Part shown: one piece after another, positions 33,740 to 46,649 of the stretch
Layout of the letters: each line of letters begins with the position of its first letter
Position numbering within the stretch: position 1 is the first letter of the stretch
NCBI GenBank assembly: GCA_949752745.1
Contig: OX457029.1
Coordinates: forward strand, 46,482,000-46,545,999
DNA: 64,000 nucleotides
Reading direction: 5' to 3'
Source of the DNA: Protula sp. h YS-2021
Taxonomy: Eukaryota; Annelida; Polychaeta; Sabellida; Serpulidae
Translations under genes and position numbers: made by a program
The notes under the pieces: generated by a model
The model's database searches: none
The model's input: the letters and a program-made list of their open reading frames with translations, nothing else
Told to the model about the DNA's origin: nothing

Positions 33740-36700
33740 AACAATGAGTTATCTCGAAAACGGTAAGAGATAGAGCAATTTTGACCTCATTTTCGACCTC
33801 CACCCCCTATACAACGTTACGTAAGGTATAACTTCCGCTGTCCTTGACCTCCAGGTCACTTTCGAGCCCCAAACCGGAAGTTGGCCCTTATCTCGAAAAA
33901 GGTAAGAGATAGAGCAATTTTGACCTCATTTTCGACCTCCACGCCCTATACGACGATACGTAAGGTATAACTTCCGGTGTCCTTGACCTCCAGGTCACTT
34001 TCGAGCCCCAAACCGGAAGTTGGCCCTTATCTCGAAAACGGTAAGAGATAGAGCAATTTTGACCTCATTTTCGACCTCCACCCCCTATACGACGTTACGT
34101 AAGGTATAACTTCCGGTGTCCTTGACCTCCAGGTCACTTTCGAGCCCCAAACCGGAAGTTAGCCCTTATCTCGAAAAAGGTAAGAGATAGAGCAATTTTG
34201 ACCTCATTTTCGACCTCCACCCCCTATACGACGATACGTAAGGTATAACTTCCGGTGTCTTTGACCTCCAGGTCACTTTCGAGCCCCAAACCGGAAGTTG
34301 GCCCTTATCTCGAAAACGGTAAGAGATAGAGCAATTTTGACCTCATTTTCGACCTCCACCCCCTATACGACGTTACGTAAGGTAAAACTTCCGGTGTCCT
34401 TGACCTCCAGGTCACTTTCGAGCCCCAAACCGGAAGTTGGCCCTTATCTCGAAAACGGTAAGAGATAGAGCAATTTTGACCTCATTTTCGACCTCCACCT
34501 CCTATACGACGTTACGTAAGGTATAACTTCCGGTGTCCTTGACCTCCAGGTCACTTTCGAGCCCCAAACCGGAAGTTGGCCCATATCTCGAAAACGGTAA
34601 GAGATAGAGCAATTTTGACCTCATTTTCGACCTCCACCCCCTATACGACGTTACGTAAGGTAAAACTTCCGGTGTCCTTGACCTCCAGGTCACTTTCGAG
34701 CCCCAAACCGGAAGTTGGCCCTTATCTCGAAAACGGTAAGAGATAGAGCAATTTTGACCTCATTTTCGACCTCCACCCCCTATACAACGTTACGTAAGGT
34801 ATAACTTCCGCTGTCCTTGACCTCCAGGTCACTTTCGAGCCCCAAACCGGAAGTTGGCCCTTATCTCGAAAAAGGTAAGAGATAGAGCAATTTTGACCTC
34901 ATTTTCGACCTCCACGCCCTATACGACGATACGTAAGGTATAACTTCCGGTGTCCTTGACCTCCAGGTCACTTTCGAGCCCCAAACCGGAAGTTGGCCCT
35001 TATCTCGAAAACGGTAAGAGATAGAGCAATTTTGACCTCATTTTCGACCTCCACCCCCTATACGACGTTACGTAAGGTATAACTTCCGGTGTCCTTGACC
35101 TCCAGGTCACTTTCGAGCCCCAAACCGGAAGTTAGCCCTTATCTCGAAAAAGGTAAGAGATAGAGCAATTTTGACCTCATTTTCGACCTCCACCCCCTAT
35201 ACGACGATACGTAAGGTATAACTTCCGGTGTCTTTGACCTCCAGGTCACTTTCGAGCCCCAAACCGGAAGTTGGCCCTTATCTCGAAAACGGTAAGAGAT
35301 AGAGCAATTTTGACCTCATTTTCGACCTCCACCCCCTATACGACGTTACGTAAGGTAAAACTTCCGGTGTCCTTGACCTCCAGGTCACTTTCGAGCCCCA
35401 AACCGGAAGTTGGCCCTTATCTCGAAAACGGTAAGAGATAGAGCAATTTTGACCTCATTTTCGACCTCCACCTCCTATACGACGTTACGTAAGGTATAAC
35501 TTCCGGTGTCCTTGACCTCCAGGTCACTTTCGAGCCCCAAACCGGAAGTTGGCCCTTATCTCGAAAACGGTAAGAGATAGAGCAATTTTGACCTCATTTT
35601 CGACCTCCACCCCCTATACGACGTTACGTAAGGTATAACTTCCGGTGTCCTTGACCTCCAGGTCACTTTCGAGCCCCAAACCGGAAGTTAGCCCTTATCT
35701 CGAAAAAGGTAAGAGATAGAGCAATTTTGACCTCATTTTCGACCTCCACCCCCTATACGACGATACGTAAGGTATAACTTCCGGTGTCTTTGACCTCCAG
35801 GTCACTTTCGAGCCCCAAACCGGAAGTTGGCCCTTATCTCGAAAACGGTAAGAGATAGAGCAATTTTGACCTCATTTTCGACCTCCACCCCCTATACGAC
35901 GTTACGTAAGGTAAAACTTCCGGTGTCCTTGACCTCCAGGTCACTTTCGAGCCCCAAACCGGAAGTTGGCCCTTATCTCGAAAACGGTAAGAGATAGAGC
36001 AATTTTGACCTCATTTTCGACCTCCACCTCCTATACGACGTTACGTAAGGTATAACTTCCGGTGTCCTTGACCTCCAGGTCACTTTCGAGCCCCAAACCG
36101 GAAGTTGGCCCATATCTCGAAAACGGTAAGAGATAGAGCAATTTTGACCTCATTTTCGACCTCCACCCCCTATACGACGTTACGTAAGGTAAAACTTCCG
36201 GTGTCCTTGACCTCCAGGTCACTTTCGAGCCCCAAACCGGAAGTTGGCCCTTATCTCGAAAACGGTAAGAGATAGAGCAATTTTGACCTCATTTTCGACC
36301 TCCACCCCCTATACAACGTTACGTAAGGTATAACTTCCGCTGTCCTTGACCTCCAGGTCACTTTCGAGCCCCAAACCGGAAGTTGGCCCTTATCTCGAAA
36401 AAGGTAAGAGATAGAGCAATTTTGACCTCATTTTCGACCTCCACGCCCTATACGACGATACGTAAGGTATAACTTCCGGTGTCCTTGACCTCCAGGTCAC
36501 TTTCGAGCCCCAAACCGGAAGTTGGCCCTTATCTCGAAAACGGTAAGAGATAGAGCAATTTTGACCTCATTTTCGACCTCCACCCCCTATACGACGTTAC
36601 GTAAGGTATAACTTCCGGTGTCCTTGACCTCCAGGTCACTTTCGAGCCCCAAACCGGAAGTTAGCCCTTATCTCGAAAAAGGTAAGAGATAGAGCAATTT

Positions 36701-39700
36701 TGACCTCATTTTCGACCTCCACCCCCTATACGACGATACGTAAGGTATAACTTCCGGTGTCTTTGACCTCCAGGTCACTTTCGAGCCCCAAACCGGAAGT
36801 TGGCCCTTATCTCGAAAACGGTAAGAGATAGAGCAATTTTGACCTCATTTTCGACCTCCACCCCCTATACGACGTTACGTAAGGTAAAACTTCCGGTGTC
36901 CTTGACCTCCAGGTCACTTTCGAGCCCCAAACCGGAAGTTGGCCCTTATCTCGAAAACGGTAAGAGATAGAGCAATTTTGACCTCATTTTCGACCTCCAC
37001 CTCCTATACGACGTTACGTAAGGTATAACTTCCGGTGTCCTTGACCTCCAGGTCACTTTCGAGCCCCAAACCGGAAGTTGGCCCATATCTCGAAAACGGT
37101 AAGAGATAGAGCAATTTTGACCTCATTTTCGACCTCCACCCCCTATACGACGTTACGTAAGGTAAAACTTCCGGTGTCCTTGACCTCCAGGTCACTTTCG
37201 AGCCCCAAACCGGAAGTTGGCCCTTATCTCGAAAACGGTAAGAGATAGAGCAATTTTGACCTCATTTTCGACCTCCACCTCCTATACGACGTTACGTAAG
37301 GTATAACTTCCGGTGTCCTTGACCTCCAGGTCACTTTCGAGCCCCAAACCGGAAGTTGGCCCTTATCTCGAAAACGGTAAGAGATAGAGCAATTTTGACC
37401 TCATTTTCGACCTCCACCCCCTATACGACGTTACGTAAGGTATAACTTCCGGTGTCCTTGACCTCCAGGTCACTTTCGAGCCCCAAACCGGAAGTTGGCC
37501 CTTATCTCGAAAACGGTAAGAGATAGAGCAATTTTGACCTCATTTTCGACCTCCACCCCCTATACGACGTTACGTAAGGTATAACTTCCGGTGTCCTTGA
37601 CCTCCAGGTCACTTTCGAGCCCCAAACCGGAAGTTGGCCCTTATCTCGAAAACGGTAAGAGATAGAGCAATTTTGACCTCATTTTCGACCTCCACCCCCT
37701 ATACGACGTTACGTAAGGTATAACTTCCGGTGTCCTTGACCTCCAGGTCACTTTCGAGCCCCAAACCGGAAGTTGGCCCTTATCTCGAAAACGGTAAGAG
37801 ATAGAGCAATTTTGACCTCATTTTCGACCTCCACCCCCTATACGACGATACGTAAGGTATAACTTCCGGTGTCCTTGACCTCCAGGTCACTTTCGAGCCC
37901 CAAACCGGAAGTTGGCCCTTATCTCGAAAACGGTAAGAGATAGAGCAATTTTGACCTCATTTTCGACCTCCACCCCCTATACGACGTTACGTAAGGTAAA
38001 ACTTCCGGTGTCCTTGACCTCCAGGTCACTTTCGAGCCCCAAACCGGAAGTTGGCCCTTATCTCGAAAACGGTAAGAGATAGAGCAATTTTGACATCATT
38101 TTCGACCTCCACCCCCTATACGACCTTACGTAAGGTATAACTTCCGGTGTCCTTGACCTCCAGGTCACTTTCGAGCCCCAAACCGGAAGTTGGCCCTTAT
38201 CTCGAAAACGGTAAGAGATAGAGCAATTTTGACCTCATTTTCGACCTCCACCCCCTATACGACGTTACGTAAGGTAAAACTTCCGGTGTCCTTGACCTCC
38301 AGGTCACTTTCGAGCCCCAAACCGGAAGTTGGCCCTTATCTCGAAAACGGTAAGAGATAGAGCAATTTTGACCTCATTTTCGACCTCCACCCCCTATACG
38401 ACGTTACGTAAGGTATAACTTCCGGTGTCCTTGACCTCCAGGTCACTTTCGAGCCCCAAACCGGAAGTTGGCCCTTATCTCGAAAACGGTAAGAGATAGA
38501 GCAATTTTGACCTCATTTTCGACCTCCACCCCCTATACGACGTTACGTAAGGTAAAACTTCCGGTGTCCTTGACCTCCAGGTCACTTTCGAGCCCCAAAC
38601 CGGAAGTTGGCCCTTATCTCGAAAACGGTAAGAGATAGAGCAATTTTGACATCATTTTCGACCTCCACCCCCTATACGACCTTACGTAAGGTATAACTTC
38701 CGGTGTCCTTGACCTCCAGGTCACTTTCGAGCCCCAAACCGGAAGTTGGCCCTTATCTCGAAAACGGTAAGAGATAGAGCAATTTTGACCTCATTTTCGA
38801 CCTCCACCCCCTATACGACGTTACGTAAGGTATAACTTCCGGTGTCCTTGACCTCCAGGTCACTTTCGAGCCCCAAACCGGAAGTTGGCCCTTATCTCGA
38901 AAACGGTAAGAGATAGAGCAATTTTGACCTCATTTTCGACCTCCACCCCCTATACGACGTTACGTAAGGTAAAACTTCCGGTGTCCTTGACCTCCAGGTC
39001 ACTTTCGAGCCCCAAACCGGAAGTTGGCCCTTATCTCGAAAACGGTAAGAGATAGAGCAATTTTGACATCATTTTCGACCTCCACCCCCTATACGACCTT
39101 ACGTAAGGTATAACTTCCGGTGTCCTTGACCTCCAGGTCACTTTCGAGCCCCAAACCGGAAGTTGGCCCTTATCTCGAAAACGGTAAGAGATAGAGCAAT
39201 TTTGACCTCATTTTCGACCTCCACCCCCTATACGACGTTACGTAAGGTAAAACTTCCGGTGTCCTTGACCTCCAGGTCACTTTCGAGCCCCAAACCGGAA
39301 GTTGGCCCTTATCTCGAAAACGGTAAGAGATAGAGCAATTTTGACCTCATTTTCGACCTCCACCCCCTATACGACGTTACGTAAGGTATAACTTCCGGTG
39401 TCCTTGACCTCCAGGTCACTTTCGAGCCCCAAACCGGAAGTTGGCCCTTATCTCGAAAACGGTAAGAGATAGAGCAATTTTGACCTCATTTTCGACCTCC
39501 ACCCCCTATACGACGTTACGTAAGGTAAAACTTCCGGTGTCCTTGACCTCCAGGTCACTTTCGAGCCCCAAACCGGAAGTTGGCCCTTATCTCGAAAACG
39601 GTAAGAGATAGAGCAATTTTGACATCATTTTCGACCTCCACCCCCTATACGACCTTACGTAAGGTATAACTTCCGGTGTCCTTGACCTCCAGGTCACTTT

Positions 39701-42700
39701 CGAGCCCCAAACCGGAAGTTGGCCCTTATCTCGAAAACGGTAAGAGATAGAGCAATTTTGACCTCATTTTCGACCTCCACCCCCTATACGACGTTACGTA
39801 AGGTATAACTTCCGGTGTCCTTGACCTCCAGGTCACTTTCGAGCCCCAAACCGGAAGTTGGCCCTTATCTCGAAAACGGTAAGAGATAGAGCAATTTTGA
39901 CCTCATTTTCGACCTCCACCCCCTATACGACGTTACGTAAGGTATAACTTCCGGTGTCCTTGACCTCCAGGTCACTTTCGAGCCCCAAACCGGAAGTTGG
40001 CCCTTATCTCGAAAACGGTAAGAGATAGAGCAATTTTGACCTCATTTTCGACCTCCACCCCCTATACGACGTTACGTAAGGTATAACTTCCGGTGTCCTT
40101 GACCTCCAGGTCACTTTCGAGCCCCAAACCGGAAGTTGGCCCTTATCTCGAAAACGGTAAGAGATAGAGCAATTTTGACCTCATTTTCGACCTCCACCCC
40201 CTATACGACGTTACGTAAGGTAAAACTTCCGGTGTCCTTGACCTCCAGGTCACTTTCGAGCCCCAAACCGGAAGTTGGCCCTTATCTCGAAAACGGTAAG
40301 AGATAGAGCAATTTTGACCTCATTTTCGACCTCCACCCCCTATACGACGATACGTAAGGTATAACTTCCGGTGTCCTTGACCTCCAGGTCACTTTCGAGC
40401 CCCAAACCGGAAGTTGGCCCTTATCTCGAAAACGGTCAGAGATAGAGCAATTTTGACCTCATTTTCGACCTCCACCCCCTATACGACGTTACGTAAGGTA
40501 TAACTTCCGGTGTCTTTGACCTCCAGGTCACTTTCGAGCCCCAAACCGGAAGTTAGCCCTTATCTCGAAAACGGTAAGAGATAGAGCAATTTTGACCTCA
40601 TTTTCGACCTCCACCCCCTATACGACGTTACGTAAGGTATAACTTCCGGTGTCCTTGACCTCCAGGTCACTTTCGAGCCCCAAACCGGAAGTTGGCCCTT
40701 ATCTCGAAAACGGTAAGAGATAGAGCAATTTTGACCTCATTTTCGACCTCCACCCCCTATACGACGTTACGTAAGGTATAACTTCCGGTGTCCTTGACCT
40801 CCAGGTCACTTTCGAGCCCCAAACCGGAAGTTGGCCCTTATCTGGAAAACGGTAAGAGATAGAGCACTTTCGTCCTCATTTTCGACCTCCACCCCCTATA
40901 CGACGTTACGTAAGGTATAACTTCCGGTGTTCTTGACCTTCAGGTCACTTTCCAGCCCCAAACCGGAAGTTGGCACTTATCTCGAAAACGGTAGCAGATA
41001 GAGCAATTTTGACCTCATTTTCGACCTCCACCCCCTATACGACGTTACGTAAGGTAAAACTTCCGGTGTCCTTGACCTCCAGGTCACTTTCGAGCCCCAA
41101 ACCGGAAGTTGGCCCTTATCTCGAAAACGGTAAGAGATAGAGCAATTTTGACCTCATTTTCGACCTCCACCCCCTATACGACGTTACGTAAGGTATAACT
41201 TCCGGTGTCCTTGACCTCCAGGTCACTTTCGAGCCCCAAACCGGAAGTTGGCCCTTATCTCGAAAACGGTAAGAGATAGAGCAATTTTGACCTCATTTTC
41301 GACCTCCACCCCCTATACGACGTTACGTAAGGTAAAACTTCCGGTGTCCTTGACCTCCAGGTCACTTTCGAGCCCCAAACCGGAAGTTGGCCCTTATCTC
41401 GAAAACGGTAAGAGATAGAGCAATTTTGACCTCATTTTCGACCTCCACCCCCTATACGACGTTACGTAAGGTATAACTTCCGGTGTCCTTGACCTCCAGG
41501 TCACTTTCGAGCCCCAAACCGGAAGTTGGCCCTTATCTCGAAAACGGTCAGAGATAGAGCAATTTTGACCTCATTTTCGACCTCCACCCCCTATACGACG
41601 TTACGTAAGGTATAACTTCCGGTGTCTTTGACCTCCAGGTCACTTTCGAGCCCCAAACCGGAAGTTGGCCCTTATCTCGAAAACGGTAAGAGATAGAGCA
41701 ATTTTGACCTCATTTTCGACCTCCACCCCCTATACGACGTTACGTAAGGTATAACTTCCGGTGTCCTTGACCTCCAGGTCACTTTCGAGCCCCAAACCGG
41801 AAGTTGGCCCTTATCTCGAAAACGGTAAGAGATAGAGCAATTTTGACCTCATTTTCGACCTCCACCCCCTATACGACGTTACGTAAGGTATAACTTCCGG
41901 TGTCCTTGACCTCCAGGTCACTTTCGAGCCCCAAACCGGAAGTTGGCCCTTATCTCGAAAACGGTAAGAGATAGAGCACTTTCGTCCTCATTTTCGACCT
42001 CCACCCCCTATACGACGTTACGTAAGGTATAACTTCCGGTGTTCTTGACCTTCAGGTCACTTTCCAGCCCCAAACCGGAAGTTGGCACTTATCTCGAAAA
42101 CGGTAACAGATAGAGCAATTTTGACCTCATTTTCGACCTCCACCCCCTATACGACGTTACGTAAGGTATAACTTCCGGTGTCCTTGACCTCCAGGTCACT
42201 TTCGAGCCCCAAACCGGAAGTTGGCCCTTATCTCGAAAACGGTAAGAGATAGAGCAATTTTGACCTCATTTTCGACCTCCACCCCCTATACGACGTTACG
42301 TAAGGTATAACTTCCGGTGTCCTTGACCTCCAGGTCACTTTCGAGCCCCAAACCGGAAGTTGGCCCTTATCTGGAAAACGGTAAGAGATAGAGCACTTTC
42401 GTCCTCATTTTCGACCTCCACCCCCTATACGACGTTACGTAAGGTATAACTTCCGGTGTTCTTGACCTTCAGGTCACTTTCCAGCCCCAAACCGGAAGTT
42501 GGCACTTATCTCGAAAACGGTAACAGATAGAGCAATTTTGACCTCATTTTCGACCTCCACCCCCTATACGACGTTACGTAAGGTATAACTTCCGGTGTCC
42601 TTGACCTCCAGATCACTTTCGAGCCCAAAACCGGAAGTTGGCCCTTATCTCGAAAACGGTAAGAGATAGAGCAATTTTGACCTCATTTTCGACCTCCACC

Positions 42701-43650
42701 CCCTATACGACGTTACGTAAGGTAAAACTTCCGGTGTCCTTGACCTCCAGGTCACTTTCGAGCCCCAAACCGGAAGTTGGCCCTTATCTCGAAAACGGTA
42801 AGAGATAGAGCAATTTTGACCTCATTTTCGACCTCCACCCCCTATACGACGTTACGTAAGGTATAACTTCCGGTGTCCTTGACCTCCAGGTCACTTTCGA
42901 GCCCCAAACCGGAAGTTGGCCCTTATCTCGAAAACGGTCAGAGATAGAGCAATTTTGACCTCATTTTCGACCTCCACCCCCTATACGACGTTACGTAAGG
43001 TATAACTTCCGGTGTCTTTGACCTCCAGGTCACTTTCGAGCCCCAAACCGGAAGTTGGCCCTTATCTCGAAAACGGTAAGAGATAGAGCAATTTTGACCT
43101 CATTTTCGACCTCCACCCCCTATACGACGTTACGTAAGGTATAACTTCCGGTGTCCTTGACCTCCAGGTCACTTTCGAGCCCCAAACCGGAAGTTGGCCC
43201 TTATCTCGAAAACGGTAAGAGATAGAGCAATTTTGACCTCATTTTCGACCTCCACCCCCTATACGACGTTACGTAAGGTATAACTTCCGGTGTCCTTGAC
43301 CTCCAGGTCACTTTCGAGCCCCAAACCGGAAGTTGGCCCTTATCTCGAAAACGGTAAGAGATAGAGCACTTTCGTCCTCATTTTCGACCTCCACCCCCTA
43401 TACGACGTTACGTAAGGTATAACTTCCGGTGTTCTTGACCTTCAGGTCACTTTCCAGCCCCAAACCGGAAGTTGGCACTTATCTCGAAAACGGTAACAGA
43501 TAGAGCAATTTTGACCTCATTTTCGACCTCCACCCCCTATACGACGTTACGTAAGGTATAACTTCCGGTGTCCTTGACCTTCAGGTCACTTTCGAGCCCC
43601 AAACCGGACGTTTGCACTTATCTCGAAAACGGTAACAGATAGAGCAATCA
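33740..43650 (-). repeat. Main 139-bp satellite array, 71 monomers
   Basis: The word GAGCAAT recurs from 33773 to 43642, a distance of 9869, which is exactly 71 times 139; anchors checked in between (34784, 36313, 38091, 43364) are all in register. The monomer contains AACTTCCGGT, TGACCTCCAGGTCA, ACCGGAAGTT, 'ttatctcgaaaacggtaaga', 'gagcaattttgacctcattt' and 'tacgacgttacgtaaggta'. Variants repeat at multiples of 139 (see findings). The sense is the reverse of 15890-18360. Open frames of 63 codons recur in it because of the repetition and are not genes. Confidence 0.98.
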
Positions 43651-44050
43651 GTTTCCAGACATGTCCTCCAAGACCGTTGAAACTAGACCAGCCAAACTTG
43701 GCACATGAATAGAGGTCATCTGAAGTGGTACACCTGATAACATTTTTTTACCTTGACCTTACCGGTATAGTTGGCAGTATTTAGGAGGATATTCTACATT
43801 CAGACATGTGAAAATTGTTAACAATTAGTAATATAATCTACGTTCCGTTTTAAGTTATCATTCCAAGTGGGGTCTAATTCGCTGTGCGAATTTCGGTCTA
43901 GTTTTTATCCGCACTTAAGTAATTTCCTTTGTTTTCTTGTATTTCCCTGGCCATCTTCAAAATATTGGTCCTGGACTACCGCAAATCCACCTACATTTAA
44001 GGGCATTGACAGTACGTAAAAGTAAGCCACAATCAGAAATGGCTCGATTT
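43640..44050. repeat. Duplicated element end plus flank, proximal copy
   Basis: The same sequence lies 1916 bp further on at 45556-45966. It contains the array edge, the 'cagtttccagacatgtcctc' module, the element's 5' terminus (43886-43903) and about 147 bp of outside flank up to 'ggctcgattt'. I saw one base difference (T at 43799, G at 45715). At 44047-44050 it re-enters the array. Confidence 0.9.
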
Positions 44051-45560
44051 CGACCTCCACCCCCTATACGACGGTACGTGAGGTATAACTTCCGGTGTCC
44101 TTGACCTCCAGGTCACTTTCGAGCCCCAAACCGGAAGTTGACCCTTATCTCGAAAACGGTAAGAGATAGAGCAATTTTGACCTCATTTTCGACCTCCACC
44201 CCCTATACGACCATACGTAAGGTATAACTTCCGGTGTCCTTGACCTCCAGGTCACTTTCGAGCCCCAAACCGGAAGTTGGCCCTTATCTCGAAAACGGTA
44301 AGAGATAGAGCAATTTTGACCTCATTTTCGACCTCCACCCCCTATACGACGTTACGTAAGGTATAACTTCCGGTGTCCTTGACCTCCAGGTCACTTTCGA
44401 GCCCCAAACCGGAAGTTGGCCCTTATCTCGAAAACGGTAAGAGATAGAGCAATTTTGACCTCATTTTCGACCTCCACCCCCTATACGACGATACGTAAGG
44501 TATAACTTCCGGTGTCCTTGACCTCCAGGTCACTTTCGAGCCCCAAACCGGAAGTTGGCCCTTATCTCGAAAACGGTAAGAGATAGAGCAATTTTGACCT
44601 CATTTTCGACCTCCACCCCCTATACGACGATACGTAAGGTATAACTTCCGGTGTCCTTGACCTCCAGGTCACTTTCGAGCCCCAAACCGGAAGTTGGCCC
44701 TTATCTCGAAAACGGTAAGAGATAGAGCAATTTTGACCTCATTTTCGACCTCCACCCCCTATACGACGTTACGTAAGGTATAACTTCCGGTGTCCTTGAC
44801 CTCCAGGTCACTTTCGAGCCCCAAACCGGAAGTTGGCCCTTATCTCGAAAACGGTAAGAGATAGAGCAATTTTGACCTCATTTTCGACCTCCACCCCCTA
44901 TACGACGTTACGTAAGGTATAACTTCCGGTGTCCTTGACCTCCAGGTCACTTTCGAGCCCCAAACCGGAAGTTGGCCCTTATCTCGAAAACGGTAAGAGA
45001 TAGAGCAATTTTGACCTCATTTTCGACCTCCACCCCCTATACGACGTTACGTAAGGTATAACTTCCGGTGTCCTTGACCTCCAGGTCACTTTCGAGCCCC
45101 AAACCGGAAGTTGACCCTTATCTCGAAAACGGTAAGAGATAGAGCAATTTTGACCTCATTTTCGACCTCAACCCCCTATACGACGATACGTAAGGTATAA
45201 CTTCCGGTGTCCTTGACCTCCAGGTCACTTTCGAGCCCCAAACCGGAAGTTGGCCCTTATCTCGAAAACGGTAAGAGATAGAGCACTTTTGTCCTCATTT
45301 TCGACCTCCACCCCCTATACGACGTTACGTAAGGTATAACTTCCGGTGTTCTTGACCTTCAGGTCACTTTCCAGCCCCAAACCGGAAGTTGGCACTTATC
45401 TCGAAAACGGTAACAGATAGAGCAATTTGACCTCATTTTCGACCTCCACCCCCTATACGACGTTACGTAAGGTATAACTTCCGGTGTCCTTGACCTCCAG
45501 GTCACTTTCGAGCCCCAAACCGGACGTTTGCACTTATCTCGAAAACGGTAACAGATAGAG
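44051..45560 (-). repeat. Second 139-bp array, about 11 monomers
   Basis: Same monomer and sense as the main array. Anchors run from 44169 to 45558, ten monomers less one base; the missing base is in the 'gcaattt' run near 45424. A part monomer precedes the first anchor. The last two units copy variants found at the right edge of the main array ('gagcactttt', 'gtaacagatag', 'ggacgtttgc'). Confidence 0.97.
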
Positions 45561-45819
45561 CAATCAGTTTCCAGACATGTCCTCCAAGACCGTTGAAACT
45601 AGACCAGCCAAACTTGGCACATGAATAGAGGTCATCTGAAGTGGTACACCTGATAACATTTTTTTACCTTGACCTTACCGGTATAGTTGGCAGTATTTAG
45701 GAGGATATTCTACAGTCAGACATGTGAAAATTGTTAACAATTAGTAATATAATCTACGTTCCGTTTTAAGTTATCATTCCAAGTGGGGTCTAATTCGCTG
45801 TGCGAATTTCGGTCTAGTT

Positions 45820-46569
45820 TTTATCCGCACTTAAGTAATTTCCTTTGTTTTCTTGTATTTCCCTGGCCATCTTCAAAATATTGGTCCTGGACTACCGCAA
45901 ATCCACCTACATTTAAGGGCATTGACAGTACGTAAAAGTAAGCCACAATCAGAAATGGCTCGATTTCATACTGGCTACTGGTGAATCAATAATTTGTGTT
46001 TCCAAAAAAAAAAACAAAAAAAACAAACAAATACTTTCAGCGGCAAATGGGTATAATGTATCCCTTTGTTTAAACCACATGAACGATTTGGAATTTATCT
46101 ATCGATCTTAAACTTTTCCCAAATAATTTTTTTTTGAGAAAAGTCTAAAGGAGGAGGATGTGACCTACGCATTTACTGTTAAAAAGCGAAATAAAACGAC
46201 AGTTTTGCTTTGCATCCGTCTGGACCAACAGAGAGATTCGAATGGTGACACACTGACAGACAACACGCGGACACCCACAACTGAAGCTCATCGATAGCCT
46301 GTGGGGAACTGGTTACCACTTTGCTTCGACCTCTTCCCACAGCTGCTCTTACTGCCATTTGAAACTTCTGTAATACTCCAAATCCCACGCCTCTCCTAGA
46401 AACATCATCTCCTGCTTGATACCAGCTCTTATTTTGCTAAACTGACCTAGAGGCATGCCCATAGAGCTTGTTTTACTAAGAGAAGGGTTTGTAGTCAAGT
46501 CTAAACTTTATCCAGAAATTTCCCGGTTTAAACCTTTCACGCAGAATAAAAAAAAATTTTGTAGCAGTT
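45820..46569. other. Flank of the giant element, no gene recognised
   Basis: Contains the distal copy of the duplicated flank to 45966, an A-rich tract at 46001-46030 and otherwise unassigned DNA. A minus-strand 69-codon frame at 46179-46388 has no family pattern. Confidence 0.5.
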
Positions 46570-46572
46570 TGA

Positions 46573-46634
46573 ACTAGCCTATCCCGTCATCCATCCATCG
46601 ACCAATCGAAGGAGGGAATCCTCTGGTATTTCAT
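46573..46634 (-). repeat. Terminal repeat of DIRS-like relic 3
   Basis: The reverse complement carries 'aataccagaggattccctcc' and 'tcgatggatggatgac', matching 13738-13830 beside relic 1. Confidence 0.6.
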
Positions 46635-46649
46635 CATTGATTAACAGCG

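Larger units (their letters stand above)
33329..45819 (-). mobile_element. Giant Helentron-like element A, core expanded to a satellite
   Basis: Read on the minus strand, the 5' end AACTAGACCGAAATTCGC lies at 45802-45819, followed by a subterminal 'ccccacttgg'. The 3' end is a hairpin at 33333-33362, CCCACTTGGCATT-GAAA-ATGCCAAATGGG, whose arm inverts that subterminal repeat. Both ends match element A copies at 15714-18913 and 50396-51388. Similar modules ('tttccagacatstcctccra', 'aacttggcacatg') stand on both sides of the monomer array. About 88 percent of the 12.5 kb is 139-bp monomer. No protein is encoded, so movement would need a helicase from elsewhere. The length could also reflect expansion after insertion. 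Confidence 0.7.

Noticed and set aside
34502..37195. Identical 63-codon minus-strand frames at 34502, 36031 and 37004
   Set aside because: They lie in the 139-bp array and are identical because the array repeats. 139 is not a multiple of three, so no long frame is kept, and the peptide has no family pattern.
33740..45560. CRISPR-like appearance of regularly spaced repeats
   Set aside because: There are no unique spacers: the whole 139-bp unit repeats, and the sequence is animal DNA.
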